64,000 nt of DNA from Terrilactibacillus laevilacticus (GTDB lineage Bacteria > Bacillota > Bacilli > Bacillales > Sporolactobacillaceae), in the NCBI RefSeq assembly GCF_006517395.1, contig NZ_VDCY01000002.1, positions 248,001 through 312,000 of the forward strand. Reading direction: 5' to 3'. This document shows positions 18,492-27,827 of the stretch, piece by piece. The notes below the pieces were generated by a model. It had not been told where the DNA came from. It saw only the letters and a list, made by a program, of their open reading frames with translations, and did not search any database. A program made the position numbers and the translations under genes. How positions within the stretch are numbered: position 1 is the stretch's first letter; every line of letters starts with the position of its first letter.

Positions 18492-18529
18492 AAGTTCACT
18501 AAAGTCTTACATGAAAGGATGCGAACAAA

Positions 18530-19243
18530 TTGGTTATTCAACTGAGTGGTCACCATTTATATAAGAAATTTAAGCAACAAACCATTTTAAATGATGTCAA
18601 TATTTCTTTAGCATCTGGAGAAATTTATGGTCTCCTTGGACCTTCTGGATCCGGAAAAACGACTTTGGTCAAAATATTACTTGGCTTAGAAAAATGCGAT
18701 CAAGGTAAAGTGGAACTTTTTAATCAAAAACCGAGCATTTCATCCTTTCATCATTTAGGGTATATGGCCCAATCTGATGCTCTGTATGAAGAACTCACAG
18801 CTTATGAAAATCTAGACTTTTTTGGATCTATTCAAGGTTTGAGAAAAAAAGAAAGGAAGCAACGAATCGAGGAAGTTGCGGAAATTGTTCACTTAAAAGA
18901 CCACTTATCAAAGAAAGTACTGCAATACTCAGGTGGGATGAAACGCCGGTTATCGTTAGCATGTGCTCTTATTCATAAACCGAAACTTTATCTACTCGAT
19001 GAACCAACCGTTGGACTAGATCCATTGTTACGGCAATCTATTTGGGATCTCTTTCAAAAATTAAAAGATGATGGGGCAACGCTTATTGTAACCACCCATG
19101 TCATGGATGAAGTGAATCGCTGTGATCGTGTCGGTCTATTAAAAGATGGGAGAATTCTGGCGACTGGATCTCCTATTGATCTTTTGAAAACCTATCAAGT
19201 CAATTCTATTGAAGAGATTTTTTTGAAAGGTGAGAGTGACTAA
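18530..19243 (+). CDS. ABC transporter ATP-binding protein (ABC-2 export type)
   Basis: 237-residue nucleotide-binding subunit. Walker A GPSGSGKTT, Q-loop region GYMAQSDALYEELTAYENL, signature YSGGMKRRLSLACAL, Walker B LYLLDEPTVGLDP and switch His in VTTHVMDE. DrrA/CcmA-type subunits with these features power ABC-2 exporters. The TTG start has AAAGGATG eight bases upstream. Its stop overlaps the permease start as TAATG, so both are made together. Confidence 0.92.
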   Translation: MVIQLSGHHLYKKFKQQTILNDVNISLASGEIYGLLGPSGSGKTTLVKILLGLEKCDQGKVELFNQKPSISSFHHLGYMAQSDALYEELTAYENLDFFGSIQGLRKKERKQRIEEVAEIVHLKDHLSKKVLQYSGGMKRRLSLACALIHKPKLYLLDEPTVGLDPLLRQSIWDLFQKLKDDGATLIVTTHVMDEVNRCDRVGLLKDGRILATGSPIDLLKTYQVNSIEEIFLKGESD

Positions 19244-20262
19244 TGCAAAATGTACTAGCCTTAATGAACCGAATTTCTAGACAATTTATCCGAGATAAAC
19301 GTACCCTTGCTTTATTAATAGCTGCTCCTATCCTCATTCTAACACTGGTTTGGGTTGTTTTTGCAGCAAAAACCGATGAACCAAAGCTCGCCGTTGTCGG
19401 TGATTCTAAGATGGGCATGGTTAAACAATTTACGCAGCACGATTTTCTGCACCTTCTACTGAAACAAGCACAGTCTAAATTAAAGAAACAAGAAATAGAC
19501 GCTTACATTGAAATCAAGCAACCGCTTTCTGTTCATCTTGAAGGCAGCGATCCATCTACTAACCAAAAAGCCCTAAAGAAGATTCAAGATACCCTTGGCC
19601 AGACGCAAAATCAAGGTCAACAAGCCTTATCTATTCATTACCTTTATGGCAATAAAGACATGAAAATGTTTGATTCATTCGGCCCCGTCCTACTTGGTTT
19701 ATTCGTCTTTTTCTTTATCTTCCTTTTAAGCGGCGTCTCTTTTTTAAGAGAAAGAACCACTGGAACTCTTGAACGGCTTATGGCATCGCCAATTAAAAAC
19801 GTTGAAATTATTTTAGGTTATCTTTCAGGGTTTGGACTATTCGCGATGATTCAATCTATTATTTTAACGTGTTATAGCATTTATGTCCTTCAAATGCATA
19901 TCGAAGGCTCGATCTTTTATGTCCTTCTAACGATCTTCATTCTTTCGTTAAGTGCCCTGACTCTTGGGATGCTGTTATCAACATTTGCGCGAAATGAATT
20001 ACAAATTGTTCAATTCATTCCCATTGTTATTGTCCCACAAATCTTCTTTTCCGGATTATTCAAACTCGATAATTTACCATTATGGGGGCAAATCATAGGT
20101 CAATTTACTCCGCTATATTATGCTAGTGATGCGTTAAAAGATATTATGATTCGTGGTGCTCGATTCTCCGACTGGTGGGGCGATCTTGCTCTATTATTAG
20201 GTTTCTCTCTTCTGTTTATCATTTTGCATATGGTAACGTTAAAAAGCTACCGAAAAGCATGA
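19243..20262 (+). CDS. ABC-2 type exporter permease
   Basis: 339 residues: one N-terminal transmembrane helix (about 22-42), an extracytoplasmic domain of roughly 120 residues, then a cluster of five helices (about 155-335) with the ABC-2 motif SFLRERTTGTLERLMASPI. This is the YhgE/YadH-like ABC2_membrane_3 layout. With the preceding ATPase it forms an exporter, and the TetR neighbour suggests drug or lipid export; the substrate is unknown. Confidence 0.88.
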   Translation: MQNVLALMNRISRQFIRDKRTLALLIAAPILILTLVWVVFAAKTDEPKLAVVGDSKMGMVKQFTQHDFLHLLLKQAQSKLKKQEIDAYIEIKQPLSVHLEGSDPSTNQKALKKIQDTLGQTQNQGQQALSIHYLYGNKDMKMFDSFGPVLLGLFVFFFIFLLSGVSFLRERTTGTLERLMASPIKNVEIILGYLSGFGLFAMIQSIILTCYSIYVLQMHIEGSIFYVLLTIFILSLSALTLGMLLSTFARNELQIVQFIPIVIVPQIFFSGLFKLDNLPLWGQIIGQFTPLYYASDALKDIMIRGARFSDWWGDLALLLGFSLLFIILHMVTLKSYRKA

Positions 20263-20284
20263 TGGCGTAAATGAATGTCAAAAA

Positions 20285-20325
20285 AACAAAACGTATGCCC
20301 GGCATTTTTTTGGGCATACGTGACT
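20285..20325. terminator. bidirectional intrinsic terminator
   Basis: ACGTATGCCC (20291-20300) and GGGCATACGT (20312-20321) form a 10-bp stem between the convergent permease and ABC-F genes; A-rich and T-rich flanks lie on either side. Confidence 0.75.
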
Positions 20326-20331
20326 TATTTA

Positions 20332-22251
20332 TCATGACTTTTGCTTTTCTATCTCTTCTATCAGCAGAGATAACTCTTCCCAACGCTCCATGGCTTTCTC
20401 TAATGCTGCTTCTGTTTCTTGTTGTTCATGAAACAACTCCTGAACCTTTCCAGCATCGCTTCCCGCTTCGATAATGGCATTTTGTAAATCTTCTAATCTT
20501 TGTTCTAAATGGGCGATTTTATCTTCTAAACCATTCCATTCTTGCTGCTCTTTGTATGACAACTTTAACTTTTTCTTAGTTGTTGTACGGCTGGATTTCT
20601 CGTTCAGCTTTTGATTTACATCCATTTGCTTGGCTCGTTGTTCAGCATTTATTTCTTCTTTACGTACTTGAAGATAGTCTGTGTAATCTCCTTCAAATCG
20701 CCGTATCACGCCATTACCTTCAAAGGCAATCAAGTGATTCACGACGCGATCAAGAAAATACCGATCGTGTGAAACAGTGATCACAACTCCTGGGAATTGC
20801 TCCAAATAGTCTTCTAAAACAGCGAGGGTCTCGGTATCTAAATCATTAGTTGGTTCATCAAGAAAGAGAACATTCGGCTCTTCCATTAAGACACGCAATA
20901 GATAAAGACGCTTCCTCTCTCCTCCTGATAGTTTCCGTATATACGTATACTGCATGCTTCTAGGGAATAAAAACCGCTCAAGCATTTGTTCGACCGTCAC
21001 AGTTTGCCCATCTGCCGTCGTCATAATTTGCGCTTGTTCCTTGATATAATCAATAATGCGCAGATTTTCATCCATTTCAACATGTTCCTGCGTATAATAA
21101 CCCAATTTTACCGTTTGTCCTACCTCAATGATCCCAGAGTCTGGTTGAATACGCCCAGCCATCATATTTAAAAGTGTGGTTTTACCGCTACCATTCGCGC
21201 CGATAATACCAAGTCGTTCACGAGGGACGATGAGATAACTAAAATGATGAATTAATTGTTTCTCCCCAAATCCCTTTGAAACATCTTTCATTTCGATCAC
21301 TTCTTTACCTAAACGAGTGGAACCAATGGCTAAATCAACATCCTGGTGTTTGACGAATTCCTTTTTTTCTTTCATTTCATGGACTCGATCCACTCTTGCT
21401 TTTTGCTTGGTTGACCTTGCTTTTGCTCCTCGTCTTAACCAAGCAAGCTCTCGGCGAAGTTGATTACGATGTTTTGCATCACTCGCTATCGCTTGTTCTT
21501 CTCGTTCAGCCTTCTTCTCTAAGAAGGTTTCATAGTTACCCTCATAAACGTAAAGCTTCCCTTTATCTAATTCATAAATACGATTGGTTACTCGATTAAG
21601 AAAATACCGATCATGGGTGACAACAAGAAGAGCGCCCGGATAAGTTGTTAGATACTCTTCTAACCATTCTATCGTTTCGTTATCTAAGTGGTTTGTAGGT
21701 TCATCTAAAATCAACAAATCTGCCGGTTGAATAAGTGTTCTAGCCAGCGCCACTCGTTTCTTTTGACCGCCGGAAAGGGCTTGAACACGTTCAGAAAATT
21801 GAGTAATACCAAGTTTCGTTAAGATGGTCTTTGCGTCAGATTCAGCTTCCCATGCGTGAGCTGTATCCATCGATTGCTGCGCTTTTAAAAAACGCGACTG
21901 TTCTTGTTCGCTGTCCGGCTCACGTTCTAAACCCTGCAAGGCATTTTCATAGTCTCTTAAAGCCACCATGATCGCTGAATCCCCGCCGTATATATAATCC
22001 AATACGGTGATGTCGCGATCAAAACTCGGGTCTTGAGGTAGATATTCAGCATGAAAATCATTAGCATGTTGAATGGAACCTTGTTCCGCGCTATCCTCAC
22101 CAGATAAAACTTTTAATAACGTTGACTTACCAGTTCCATTGACACCAATAAGACCAATCCGTTGTTTTTCCGAGATAGTAAAAGATATATGATCAAATAA
22201 GGTTTTATCACCATATGTTTTGACGAGATTGTCTACTGCAAGAATGCTCAT
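20332..22251 (-). CDS. ABC-F family ATPase (YfmR/Uup-like ribosome factor)
   Basis: 639 residues with two ABC domains and no membrane segment. Walker A GVNGTGKST and GANGSGKTT, signatures ALSGGQKKR and KLSGGERKR, and Walker B LLILDEPTNHLD and VLFLDEPTNDLD are visible; the P-site interaction linker lies between them (about 245-325). The C-terminus (about 540-639) is a charged coiled coil as in Uup/YfmR. Such proteins act on stalled ribosomes (elongation or antibiotic protection). Three near-start ATGs exist; 22251 is best spaced (nine bases) from the AGAAGG site. Confidence 0.9.
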   Translation of the reverse strand: MSILAVDNLVKTYGDKTLFDHISFTISEKQRIGLIGVNGTGKSTLLKVLSGEDSAEQGSIQHANDFHAEYLPQDPSFDRDITVLDYIYGGDSAIMVALRDYENALQGLEREPDSEQEQSRFLKAQQSMDTAHAWEAESDAKTILTKLGITQFSERVQALSGGQKKRVALARTLIQPADLLILDEPTNHLDNETIEWLEEYLTTYPGALLVVTHDRYFLNRVTNRIYELDKGKLYVYEGNYETFLEKKAEREEQAIASDAKHRNQLRRELAWLRRGAKARSTKQKARVDRVHEMKEKKEFVKHQDVDLAIGSTRLGKEVIEMKDVSKGFGEKQLIHHFSYLIVPRERLGIIGANGSGKTTLLNMMAGRIQPDSGIIEVGQTVKLGYYTQEHVEMDENLRIIDYIKEQAQIMTTADGQTVTVEQMLERFLFPRSMQYTYIRKLSGGERKRLYLLRVLMEEPNVLFLDEPTNDLDTETLAVLEDYLEQFPGVVITVSHDRYFLDRVVNHLIAFEGNGVIRRFEGDYTDYLQVRKEEINAEQRAKQMDVNQKLNEKSSRTTTKKKLKLSYKEQQEWNGLEDKIAHLEQRLEDLQNAIIEAGSDAGKVQELFHEQQETEAALEKAMERWEELSLLIEEIEKQKS

Positions 22252-22389
22252 TTCCATCATCCTTCTCTTTTAAGGCACTAGCTTCATTATAAGCGAATGG
22301 TTCTCAACATGAAAAGTTAATTGTGTTCATCTCATCATTAATCCGTGTTTCCATATTTAAAATTTATCAATTTATTCAATCATATGACT

Positions 22390-22420
22390 AAAAAAGAAAC
22401 AGCGCTAACCTCACTGTTTC
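22390..22420 (-). terminator. intrinsic terminator after helD
   Basis: On the minus strand GAAACAG and CTGTTTC form a stem followed by TTTTTT, about 65 bp after the helD stop. Confidence 0.75.
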
Positions 22421-22482
22421 CATCTGCCAGTATTTAAGCTTACGCCCTCTTTAACCTTTTTTATTGAATTTTACTTCGGAAC

Positions 22483-24843
22483 TCATTTACTTTCCTTTTC
22501 TTTTCGATAGTCAACCATGTCATAAACGGTGTCGGGTACATTCTCTATAAAAGGTGTGACCTGCCCCCCACTAAATAAGATCAAATTGTGCATCGCTCGC
22601 GTACAAGCCGTATAAAATAAATTTCTTTCTGTTTCATGGTGATAATGTTCAAGTGATGCATCATGAATAATGACAGCATCAAATTCAATCCCTTTGGCAA
22701 GGTAGACAGGGATGATGATAAATCCTTTTTTAAACGTATATGTTTCCTTATCCATCAACTGAATGGGTAATTTGCCCTTCAAATGATCATAAGCTTGTCT
22801 GCTTTCTTTCATCGTTTTACAAATGAGGGCAATTGTTTCTTTTTTTTCATTCTGTAATTGGTTCATTTTAGAAAGAATACCATCATAACGATCCGCAGAA
22901 TCATCTACTTTGATCACAAGCGGCTTATTTCCTTGTCGATTAAACGGTTCAATACTCTTACCTTCTGGAATGATAGGCCTTGTGAAGGCCATAATATTTT
23001 CGGTTGATCGGTAACTTTTTAACAACGTCACTTTCTCAAAAGCATCCTGGCTATAGTGATGATTTGAGAGAAGCGTGTCCTCATGAAACGTATGTGCATA
23101 GATGGCTTGACTTAAATCACCAAGAATGGTCATATTGCAGTTTGGAAAAGCTCGTTTGATGTAATCAAATTGAAAAGGTGAATAATCTTGAGCTTCATCT
23201 ATTAGAATGTGCTTGATCGACATATTCGGTTTCCGCCCTAAAAGACAATCCTTTAGATAAAGGAAAGGCACAGCATCCGCCCATGAGCATTGTCCATCAT
23301 CAAGTTGCCTAATCGTCTCATCACAGATAGATGACCATCTTGATGGTAAATGGATGTGATCAAACGACGCATCCTTGCTATACTCAAATAATTGACGATA
23401 GATAGCCGGTATATCGATGAATGTCATTTTCTTCACTTGTTTTCGAATGGGGGTAAAATGTTTTCGAATCACGACTTTTCGAATCATACCTTCCTCCCGA
23501 TCATAATCATCAAAGGTATCATCCGTAAAACGCTTGTTTCTTTGTAACTTTTTATAAACATTTAACAAATCTTCTTTATCGAGAAGCTCTCCCTCTTCCA
23601 AAACCCAATCTTCTTTTCGTTCTTTAAGGGCGATACGACTCACTTTCTCTAACAGAGATTCCGTGAGCATGGCCATACGATTTGAAATAGGGATACTTTG
23701 ATCCATTGAATAAAAGACAACAGCAATATCTTCTTTAGAGATAATCACACGATTTCGAAACGTAATATCATCAAAAATAAGTCCATGAGTGCTTAACGAC
23801 TTAACATATTGCTTTATCAGAGCTTTAAAATTTAATGTCGCTTTATAACGGATGCCTTCAACGTCTGTTTCATAATTTGTATGGTCTTCTGGTGTTAAAT
23901 ACATTTCCATTTGAGAGAATGGGTCTTCCAAACGTAGCTCACTATCTAACCGGTCTTCGACATAATCTTTCAATGTGGTTTGAAGCATATTTTCTTCCCC
24001 AAGTTCAGGTAATACCGTTGAGATATAACTATTAAAAATAGGATTCGGAGAAAAAAGCAAAATATTTTCTGAGCCTAGAGTTTTTCGATAGTGATAAAGT
24101 AAAAAAGCTACCCGCTGCAATGCTGCAGATGTTTTTCCACTTCCAGCTGCCCCTTGTACAATTAAAAACTTACTTGATGTATTTCGAATAATTTTATTTT
24201 GTTCCTTTTGAATCGTCGCAACAATGCTTTTCATCTGTGTGTCTGTATTATTCCCTAGAACATGCTGAAGAAGAGCATCACCTATGGTGACACCTGTGTC
24301 AAACATTCCCTCTAACTTTGATTGTTTAATAATGAATTGCCGTTTCAACGTGATTTCACCCGTGATCTCACCATCCATGGCCTTGTATGATGCTGGTCCT
24401 GGCGTATAATCGTAATACATACTAGAGATAGGCGCACGCCAGTCGTATATAAGGAATTCTTCATCTTTCTCATCCATTAAGGACGCTATACCAATATAGA
24501 TAGATTCAGCTTCTTTTTCACCTGATTCAATAAAATCAATCCGCCCAAAATAAGGGGAGTCTTCTAGTCTTGCTAAGGTTTTAAGCCCACGATGGATTTG
24601 CCCATGACTTCTTTCACGTTCAGATAACAATTCCGCCTGTTGCCTTAAACTGGCTTGAGTTTCTACAATATCATCTGGTTCATCAACATTGACCGTGACA
24701 TCTTCCCAGAAATTTTTCCGCAAATCAACAATGCCTTCTTTTAAGCCACTAGCATATCCTGTTAACTTTTGGACTTTATGTTTAATGGTTTTAAGAATAG
24801 CGTTCAATCTCTTACGTTCAAAGTTCAAGCTTTTATTCTCCAT
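22483..24843 (-). CDS. helD: RNA polymerase recycling motor HelD
   Basis: 786-residue UvrD/Rep-like superfamily 1 ATPase, near the usual HelD length. HelD binds core RNA polymerase, releases it from stalled complexes and helps recycling. The N-terminal ~60 residues are a basic coiled-coil arm. The first ATPase half has Walker A VQGAAGSGKTSAALQR near residue 230; Walker B is ILIDEAQDYSPFQ, followed by GDLSQAIY and SYRSTENIM, and late motifs VYLAKGIEFDAVIIHDA and NLFYTACTRAM. I chose ATG 24843 because AAAGGGGTG lies five bases upstream; 24882 has none. Confidence 0.92.
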   Translation of the reverse strand: MENKSLNFERKRLNAILKTIKHKVQKLTGYASGLKEGIVDLRKNFWEDVTVNVDEPDDIVETQASLRQQAELLSERERSHGQIHRGLKTLARLEDSPYFGRIDFIESGEKEAESIYIGIASLMDEKDEEFLIYDWRAPISSMYYDYTPGPASYKAMDGEITGEITLKRQFIIKQSKLEGMFDTGVTIGDALLQHVLGNNTDTQMKSIVATIQKEQNKIIRNTSSKFLIVQGAAGSGKTSAALQRVAFLLYHYRKTLGSENILLFSPNPIFNSYISTVLPELGEENMLQTTLKDYVEDRLDSELRLEDPFSQMEMYLTPEDHTNYETDVEGIRYKATLNFKALIKQYVKSLSTHGLIFDDITFRNRVIISKEDIAVVFYSMDQSIPISNRMAMLTESLLEKVSRIALKERKEDWVLEEGELLDKEDLLNVYKKLQRNKRFTDDTFDDYDREEGMIRKVVIRKHFTPIRKQVKKMTFIDIPAIYRQLFEYSKDASFDHIHLPSRWSSICDETIRQLDDGQCSWADAVPFLYLKDCLLGRKPNMSIKHILIDEAQDYSPFQFDYIKRAFPNCNMTILGDLSQAIYAHTFHEDTLLSNHHYSQDAFEKVTLLKSYRSTENIMAFTRPIIPEGKSIEPFNRQGNKPLVIKVDDSADRYDGILSKMNQLQNEKKETIALICKTMKESRQAYDHLKGKLPIQLMDKETYTFKKGFIIIPVYLAKGIEFDAVIIHDASLEHYHHETERNLFYTACTRAMHNLILFSGGQVTPFIENVPDTVYDMVDYRKEKESK

Positions 24844-25173
24844 CAAGACACCCCTTTGTGATAACGTGATATCAGTTTCCATTTGTATAATGGATATGAA
24901 TTGACAACGACGATAGGTTGTGGTAAAATATAAATTGTAGTATTATGCATAAATTTTACCTTTTTTGAATCTCTAATATATCATACATATCTTTAATCTG
25001 CAATATTTAGTAATCATTATTTCCCCAATCCCTTTTATTTTACTCCATCAATTGTTTTAGAATAATATTTTTGTTTCTTACATTTATACCTAAAAGTTAT
25101 TAATCCTATGCATATAATTTATTTTACACTTGGTTCTCACAAGATTATTCTAAAAATGTATCTCTCCGTAAAA

Positions 25174-25390
25174 GAGGTTGTTCAAAAAGTCACCAAATGA
25201 TAAGCTGCGAATTCTCGACGCCCGCTCGTTTTTCCGGTCCTCATGTAGCGGATACAAGAGGATCTTCAACTAAAATCGCTCACGTCCTGTGAGCAACGTT
25301 GAAGCTACCACATCGTGTGGAATGCCGGTCCTCAAAACAGCGCCGCCTTGATCTTCTTGCTTCTAATTTGTCACCTTTTTGAACACGCAC
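25174..25390. repeat. MITE family R1, copy 1 (long form, 217 bp)
   Basis: Ends GAGGTTGTTCAAAAAGTCAC and (reverse complement) GTGCGTGTTCAAAAAGGTGA. Flanked by the direct repeat TAAAA (25169-25173 and 25391-25395), a target-site duplication. Carries an internal segment of roughly 63 bp (GGATACAAGAGGATCTTCAA and on) shared only with the copy at 61491. The rest of the 24844-25466 gap is AT-rich with no gene seen. Confidence 0.85.
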
Positions 25391-25466
25391 TAAAAGCAAA
25401 TTAATGTTATTAAAGGTGATTTTTCTTTAAAATACAAAGTAGCGTTCACTAAGGAGATGACTTTTA

Positions 25467-25985
25467 ATGGTTGAAAAAAGACGAGTAAGCGAAAGTCGAA
25501 TCATTAATACGGATCAAGTCTTAGTAAGTGATTTAAACAATTATAACACTCTTTTTGGAGGCGTTCTCATGAAGCGTCTCGATGGGTGTGCGACCCTTTC
25601 CGCAAGGCGCCATTCTAGAGTGAAAGAATGTGTAACAGCGTCAACCGACTCGATTGATTTTCTCTGTCCGATCACACAGGAAGATTCCGTATGCTTTGAA
25701 TCCTTTGTTACATATACCGGACGATCCTCCATGGAGATTTTTTGTAAGGTCATTGCTGAAGACATGATTACAGGTTATCGACGAATTGCAGCCACAGCTT
25801 TTCTCACTTTCGTTGCCTTAGATGAAAATAAAAAACCCGTTCCTGTTCCAGGGGTCATTCCTGAGTCTGAAGAGGAAAAATATTTATTTAATACAGCCCC
25901 TAGAAGAGCCGAACATCGTAAACAAAGGAGACAACATAGTAAAGAACTCGCTGAATTTATTACTTTAAAAAAACCTTGGGAATAA
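25467..25985 (+). CDS. ykhA: acyl-CoA thioesterase, hotdog fold
   Basis: 172 residues, single hotdog domain of the YciA/YkhA (BACH-like) group. The conserved LNNYNTLFGGVLMKRLD motif near residue 25 holds the Asn/Asp active-site region, and SMEIFCKVIAEDMITGYRRIAATAFLTFVALDEN is typical of the family. It hydrolyses acyl-CoA thioesters of uncertain chain length. AAGGAG precedes the ATG. It lies between a MITE and an unknown gene on the same strand. Confidence 0.88.
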   Translation: MVEKRRVSESRIINTDQVLVSDLNNYNTLFGGVLMKRLDGCATLSARRHSRVKECVTASTDSIDFLCPITQEDSVCFESFVTYTGRSSMEIFCKVIAEDMITGYRRIAATAFLTFVALDENKKPVPVPGVIPESEEEKYLFNTAPRRAEHRKQRRQHSKELAEFITLKKPWE

Positions 25986-26062
25986 TATAATTAAATTTTA
26001 GTTGTACACAAATGATTTCTCGCTCTCCAAAAACTTTCGTATAGAAAAAGGTGAATATCCAA

Positions 26063-26446
26063 GTGAAGGTCTTATCCAATCTGCACGACTTACGAGAAGC
26101 AAAAGAAAAGATTGAAACATATAAAAATGAGCATGAAGAAACCTTTAGCCACTTACTACATTTAGTTAATCTCACTCGTCAATTACAATTCAAGTATGAC
26201 TATCTTTGTGGAATCATAATGGGAGAAGATGTGACTCAAGTAGCTCCCCATTTCGTTCAAGATTCAATCATTGACCTCTATAAAAACGAAATAAATAAAA
26301 TTGATCAGCGTTTCCATGACCTTAATGCATTAAAGTCACTATTGCGGGATTGCCACAACATTGGTTACGAAAATTTCTGTTTATTGGTCAAAGGAAAAAC
26401 ACCTGAAGAAATCAAAGGGATCTACCGCTCACGAAAAATGAGCTAA
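26063..26446 (+). CDS. hypothetical helical protein
   Basis: 127 residues from a GTG start (26063) with AAAGGTG nine bases before it; an earlier GTG at 26051 lies inside that site. Not recognised. The sequence is strongly helical and charged, with a likely coiled coil at about residues 5-35 (DLREAKEKIETYKNEHEE) and another at about 78-100, and no signal peptide or membrane segment. It lies 77 bp after the thioesterase and is followed by a terminator. The family is unknown to me. Confidence 0.65.
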   Translation: MKVLSNLHDLREAKEKIETYKNEHEETFSHLLHLVNLTRQLQFKYDYLCGIIMGEDVTQVAPHFVQDSIIDLYKNEINKIDQRFHDLNALKSLLRDCHNIGYENFCLLVKGKTPEEIKGIYRSRKMS

Positions 26447-26458
26447 TTCAAAACTCAA

Positions 26459-26490
26459 GCAGCGTCATTATTATGACGTTGCTTATTTAA
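26459..26490 (+). terminator. intrinsic terminator
   Basis: GCAGCGTCAT and ATGACGTTGC form a 10-bp stem (one G-U pair) followed by TTATTTAAT, 12 bp after the stop of the unknown gene. Confidence 0.65.
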
Positions 26491-26546
26491 TATTATGATT
26501 AATGTCGCATTCAAGATAAAATCATTCTGAAAGTGAGTGTCAAAGG

Positions 26547-27170
26547 ATGATCCACATCTTTTCTTTTATCCTATTATCCATTTTTCTTGTGCTCTTGCCG
26601 GGCCCTGATTATATTATCATTACCAAAAACACATTGAATTCGGGAAGAACAGCTGGATTAAAGACGTTATTTGGAACATGCATAGCCCTCTGTATTCATA
26701 CTTTGATTGCCATCTTTGGTTTATCGGCCATTATCGTTCATTCGATTTATTTATTTACTATTTTTAAATTTACTGGGGCTGGCTATTTGCTATATCTAGG
26801 TATAATCTCTTTGTTATCTATTAGAAAAAATAAAAAATCTGATACATACAAACCAATCAAACCAATAGGGAAATCATTTTATTTTAGACAAGGTTTTTTC
26901 ACTAATTTATTAAATCCAAAGGTGGCTGTCTTTTTCTTAACCTTCCTCCCTCAATTTGTTAATCCGAATCATTCCACATTTATTCCTTTTATTTTACTGG
27001 GCTTGATTTATATCGTCATCACGCTCGGGTTCTTTCTTGTTTATACCTTGATGATTCATCAACTGAATCATTTTATGCAAAAAGAGTCCACACAAAAAGC
27101 CATTCAAGGTTTTTCAGGCCTCGTTCTTATTGGTTTCGGTATTAAACTCGCTTTAGAAACAGGTCAATGA
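26547..27170 (+). CDS. LysE/RhtB-family exporter
   Basis: 207-residue membrane protein with six predicted helices. The family motif LLPGPDYIIITKNTLNSGRTAGLKTLFGTC near residue 15 and FFTNLLNPKVAVFFLTFLPQFV near 115 are typical of LysE translocators, which export amino acids such as threonine, homoserine or lysine. The substrate is not predictable. The start is close to its AAAGG site. It is followed by a hairpin and MITE copy 2. Confidence 0.9.
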   Translation: MIHIFSFILLSIFLVLLPGPDYIIITKNTLNSGRTAGLKTLFGTCIALCIHTLIAIFGLSAIIVHSIYLFTIFKFTGAGYLLYLGIISLLSIRKNKKSDTYKPIKPIGKSFYFRQGFFTNLLNPKVAVFFLTFLPQFVNPNHSTFIPFILLGLIYIVITLGFFLVYTLMIHQLNHFMQKESTQKAIQGFSGLVLIGFGIKLALETGQ

Positions 27171-27208
27171 ACTCTGGATATTTAATCAAGGCTTTATACA
27201 CAAACACA

Positions 27209-27246
27209 AGGCTCAATTATGTCAATCTTTTACATAATTGAGCCTC
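27209..27246 (+). terminator. hairpin, probable terminator after the LysE gene
   Basis: AGGCTCAATTATGT pairs with ACATAATTGAGCCT (14 bp), followed by CTTAT and then MITE copy 2. The T tract is weak. Confidence 0.55.
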
Positions 27247-27251
27247 TTATA

Positions 27252-27405
27252 GTGCGTGTTCAAAAAGGTGACAAATTAGAAGCAAGAAGATCAAGGCGGC
27301 GCTGTTTTGAGGACCGGAATGTAGGTTTTTGCTACATGAGGACCGGAAAAACAAGCCAACGCCGAGATTCGTAGCTTATCATTTGGTGACTTTTTGAACA
27401 ACCTC
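27252..27405. repeat. MITE family R1, copy 2 (short form, 154 bp)
   Basis: Starts GTGCGTGTTCAAAAAGGTGA and ends TTTTTGAACAACCTC. Flanked by the direct repeat TTATA (27247-27251 and 27406-27410). The centre is a near palindrome around ATGTAGGTTTTTGCTACAT, with GAGGACCGG arms. Confidence 0.87.
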
Positions 27406-27411
27406 TTATAT

Positions 27412-27750
27412 CTATTTACTGCATGATCCAAAATAAAGATGATAGTGCTTTTGGCATCCAGGGTTAAAATCAGCCTGACACTTCGGACATTTAAAATGAG
27501 CATTCATATATTCATGAATGGTTAACTCATGTCCACAAACACCACAAAGAATTCCTTTTTCATCATACTCATCTTCGTTCCATTGCTCACTTCGATGATC
27601 TGCTACCTCCTCGTGGCATTCATAACACGAGTAATATTGACCACAGCATTTGAATTTTATAGCTATCACATCTTTTTTTGTATGATAATGTTTGCATCTC
27701 GTTTCATTATCAACCTCTAGTCCGTATACCATTGGTATTGTCTTTTTCAA
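27412..27750 (-). CDS. CHY zinc-finger protein
   Basis: 112 residues rich in Cys/His pairs: CKHYH, CCGQYYSCYECHEEVADH, CGVCGHELT and CPKCQADFNPGCQKHYH, the CHY zinc-finger pattern found in small bacterial proteins and in eukaryotic RCHY1 ligases. It should bind three zinc ions; its cellular role is unknown. I prefer the TTG at 27750 (GGGGTGG five bases upstream) to the ATG at 27771. Its stop is only a few bases from MITE copy 2. Confidence 0.82.
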   Translation of the reverse strand: MKKTIPMVYGLEVDNETRCKHYHTKKDVIAIKFKCCGQYYSCYECHEEVADHRSEQWNEDEYDEKGILCGVCGHELTIHEYMNAHFKCPKCQADFNPGCQKHYHLYFGSCSK

Positions 27751-27781
27751 AATTACCACCCCAAGGATCATTATACCGAAA

Positions 27782-27827
27782 ATATAAAATGCAGGTGCCC
27801 ATTGGAAACAGCACCCGCTATTTTTTT
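27782..27827. terminator. bidirectional terminator between alpha-galactosidase and CHY gene
   Basis: GCAGGTGC (27791-27798) pairs with GCACCCGC (27811-27818) with one G-U pair; an A/T-rich tract lies on the left and a run of T on the right. It abuts the alpha-galactosidase stop. Confidence 0.65.
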
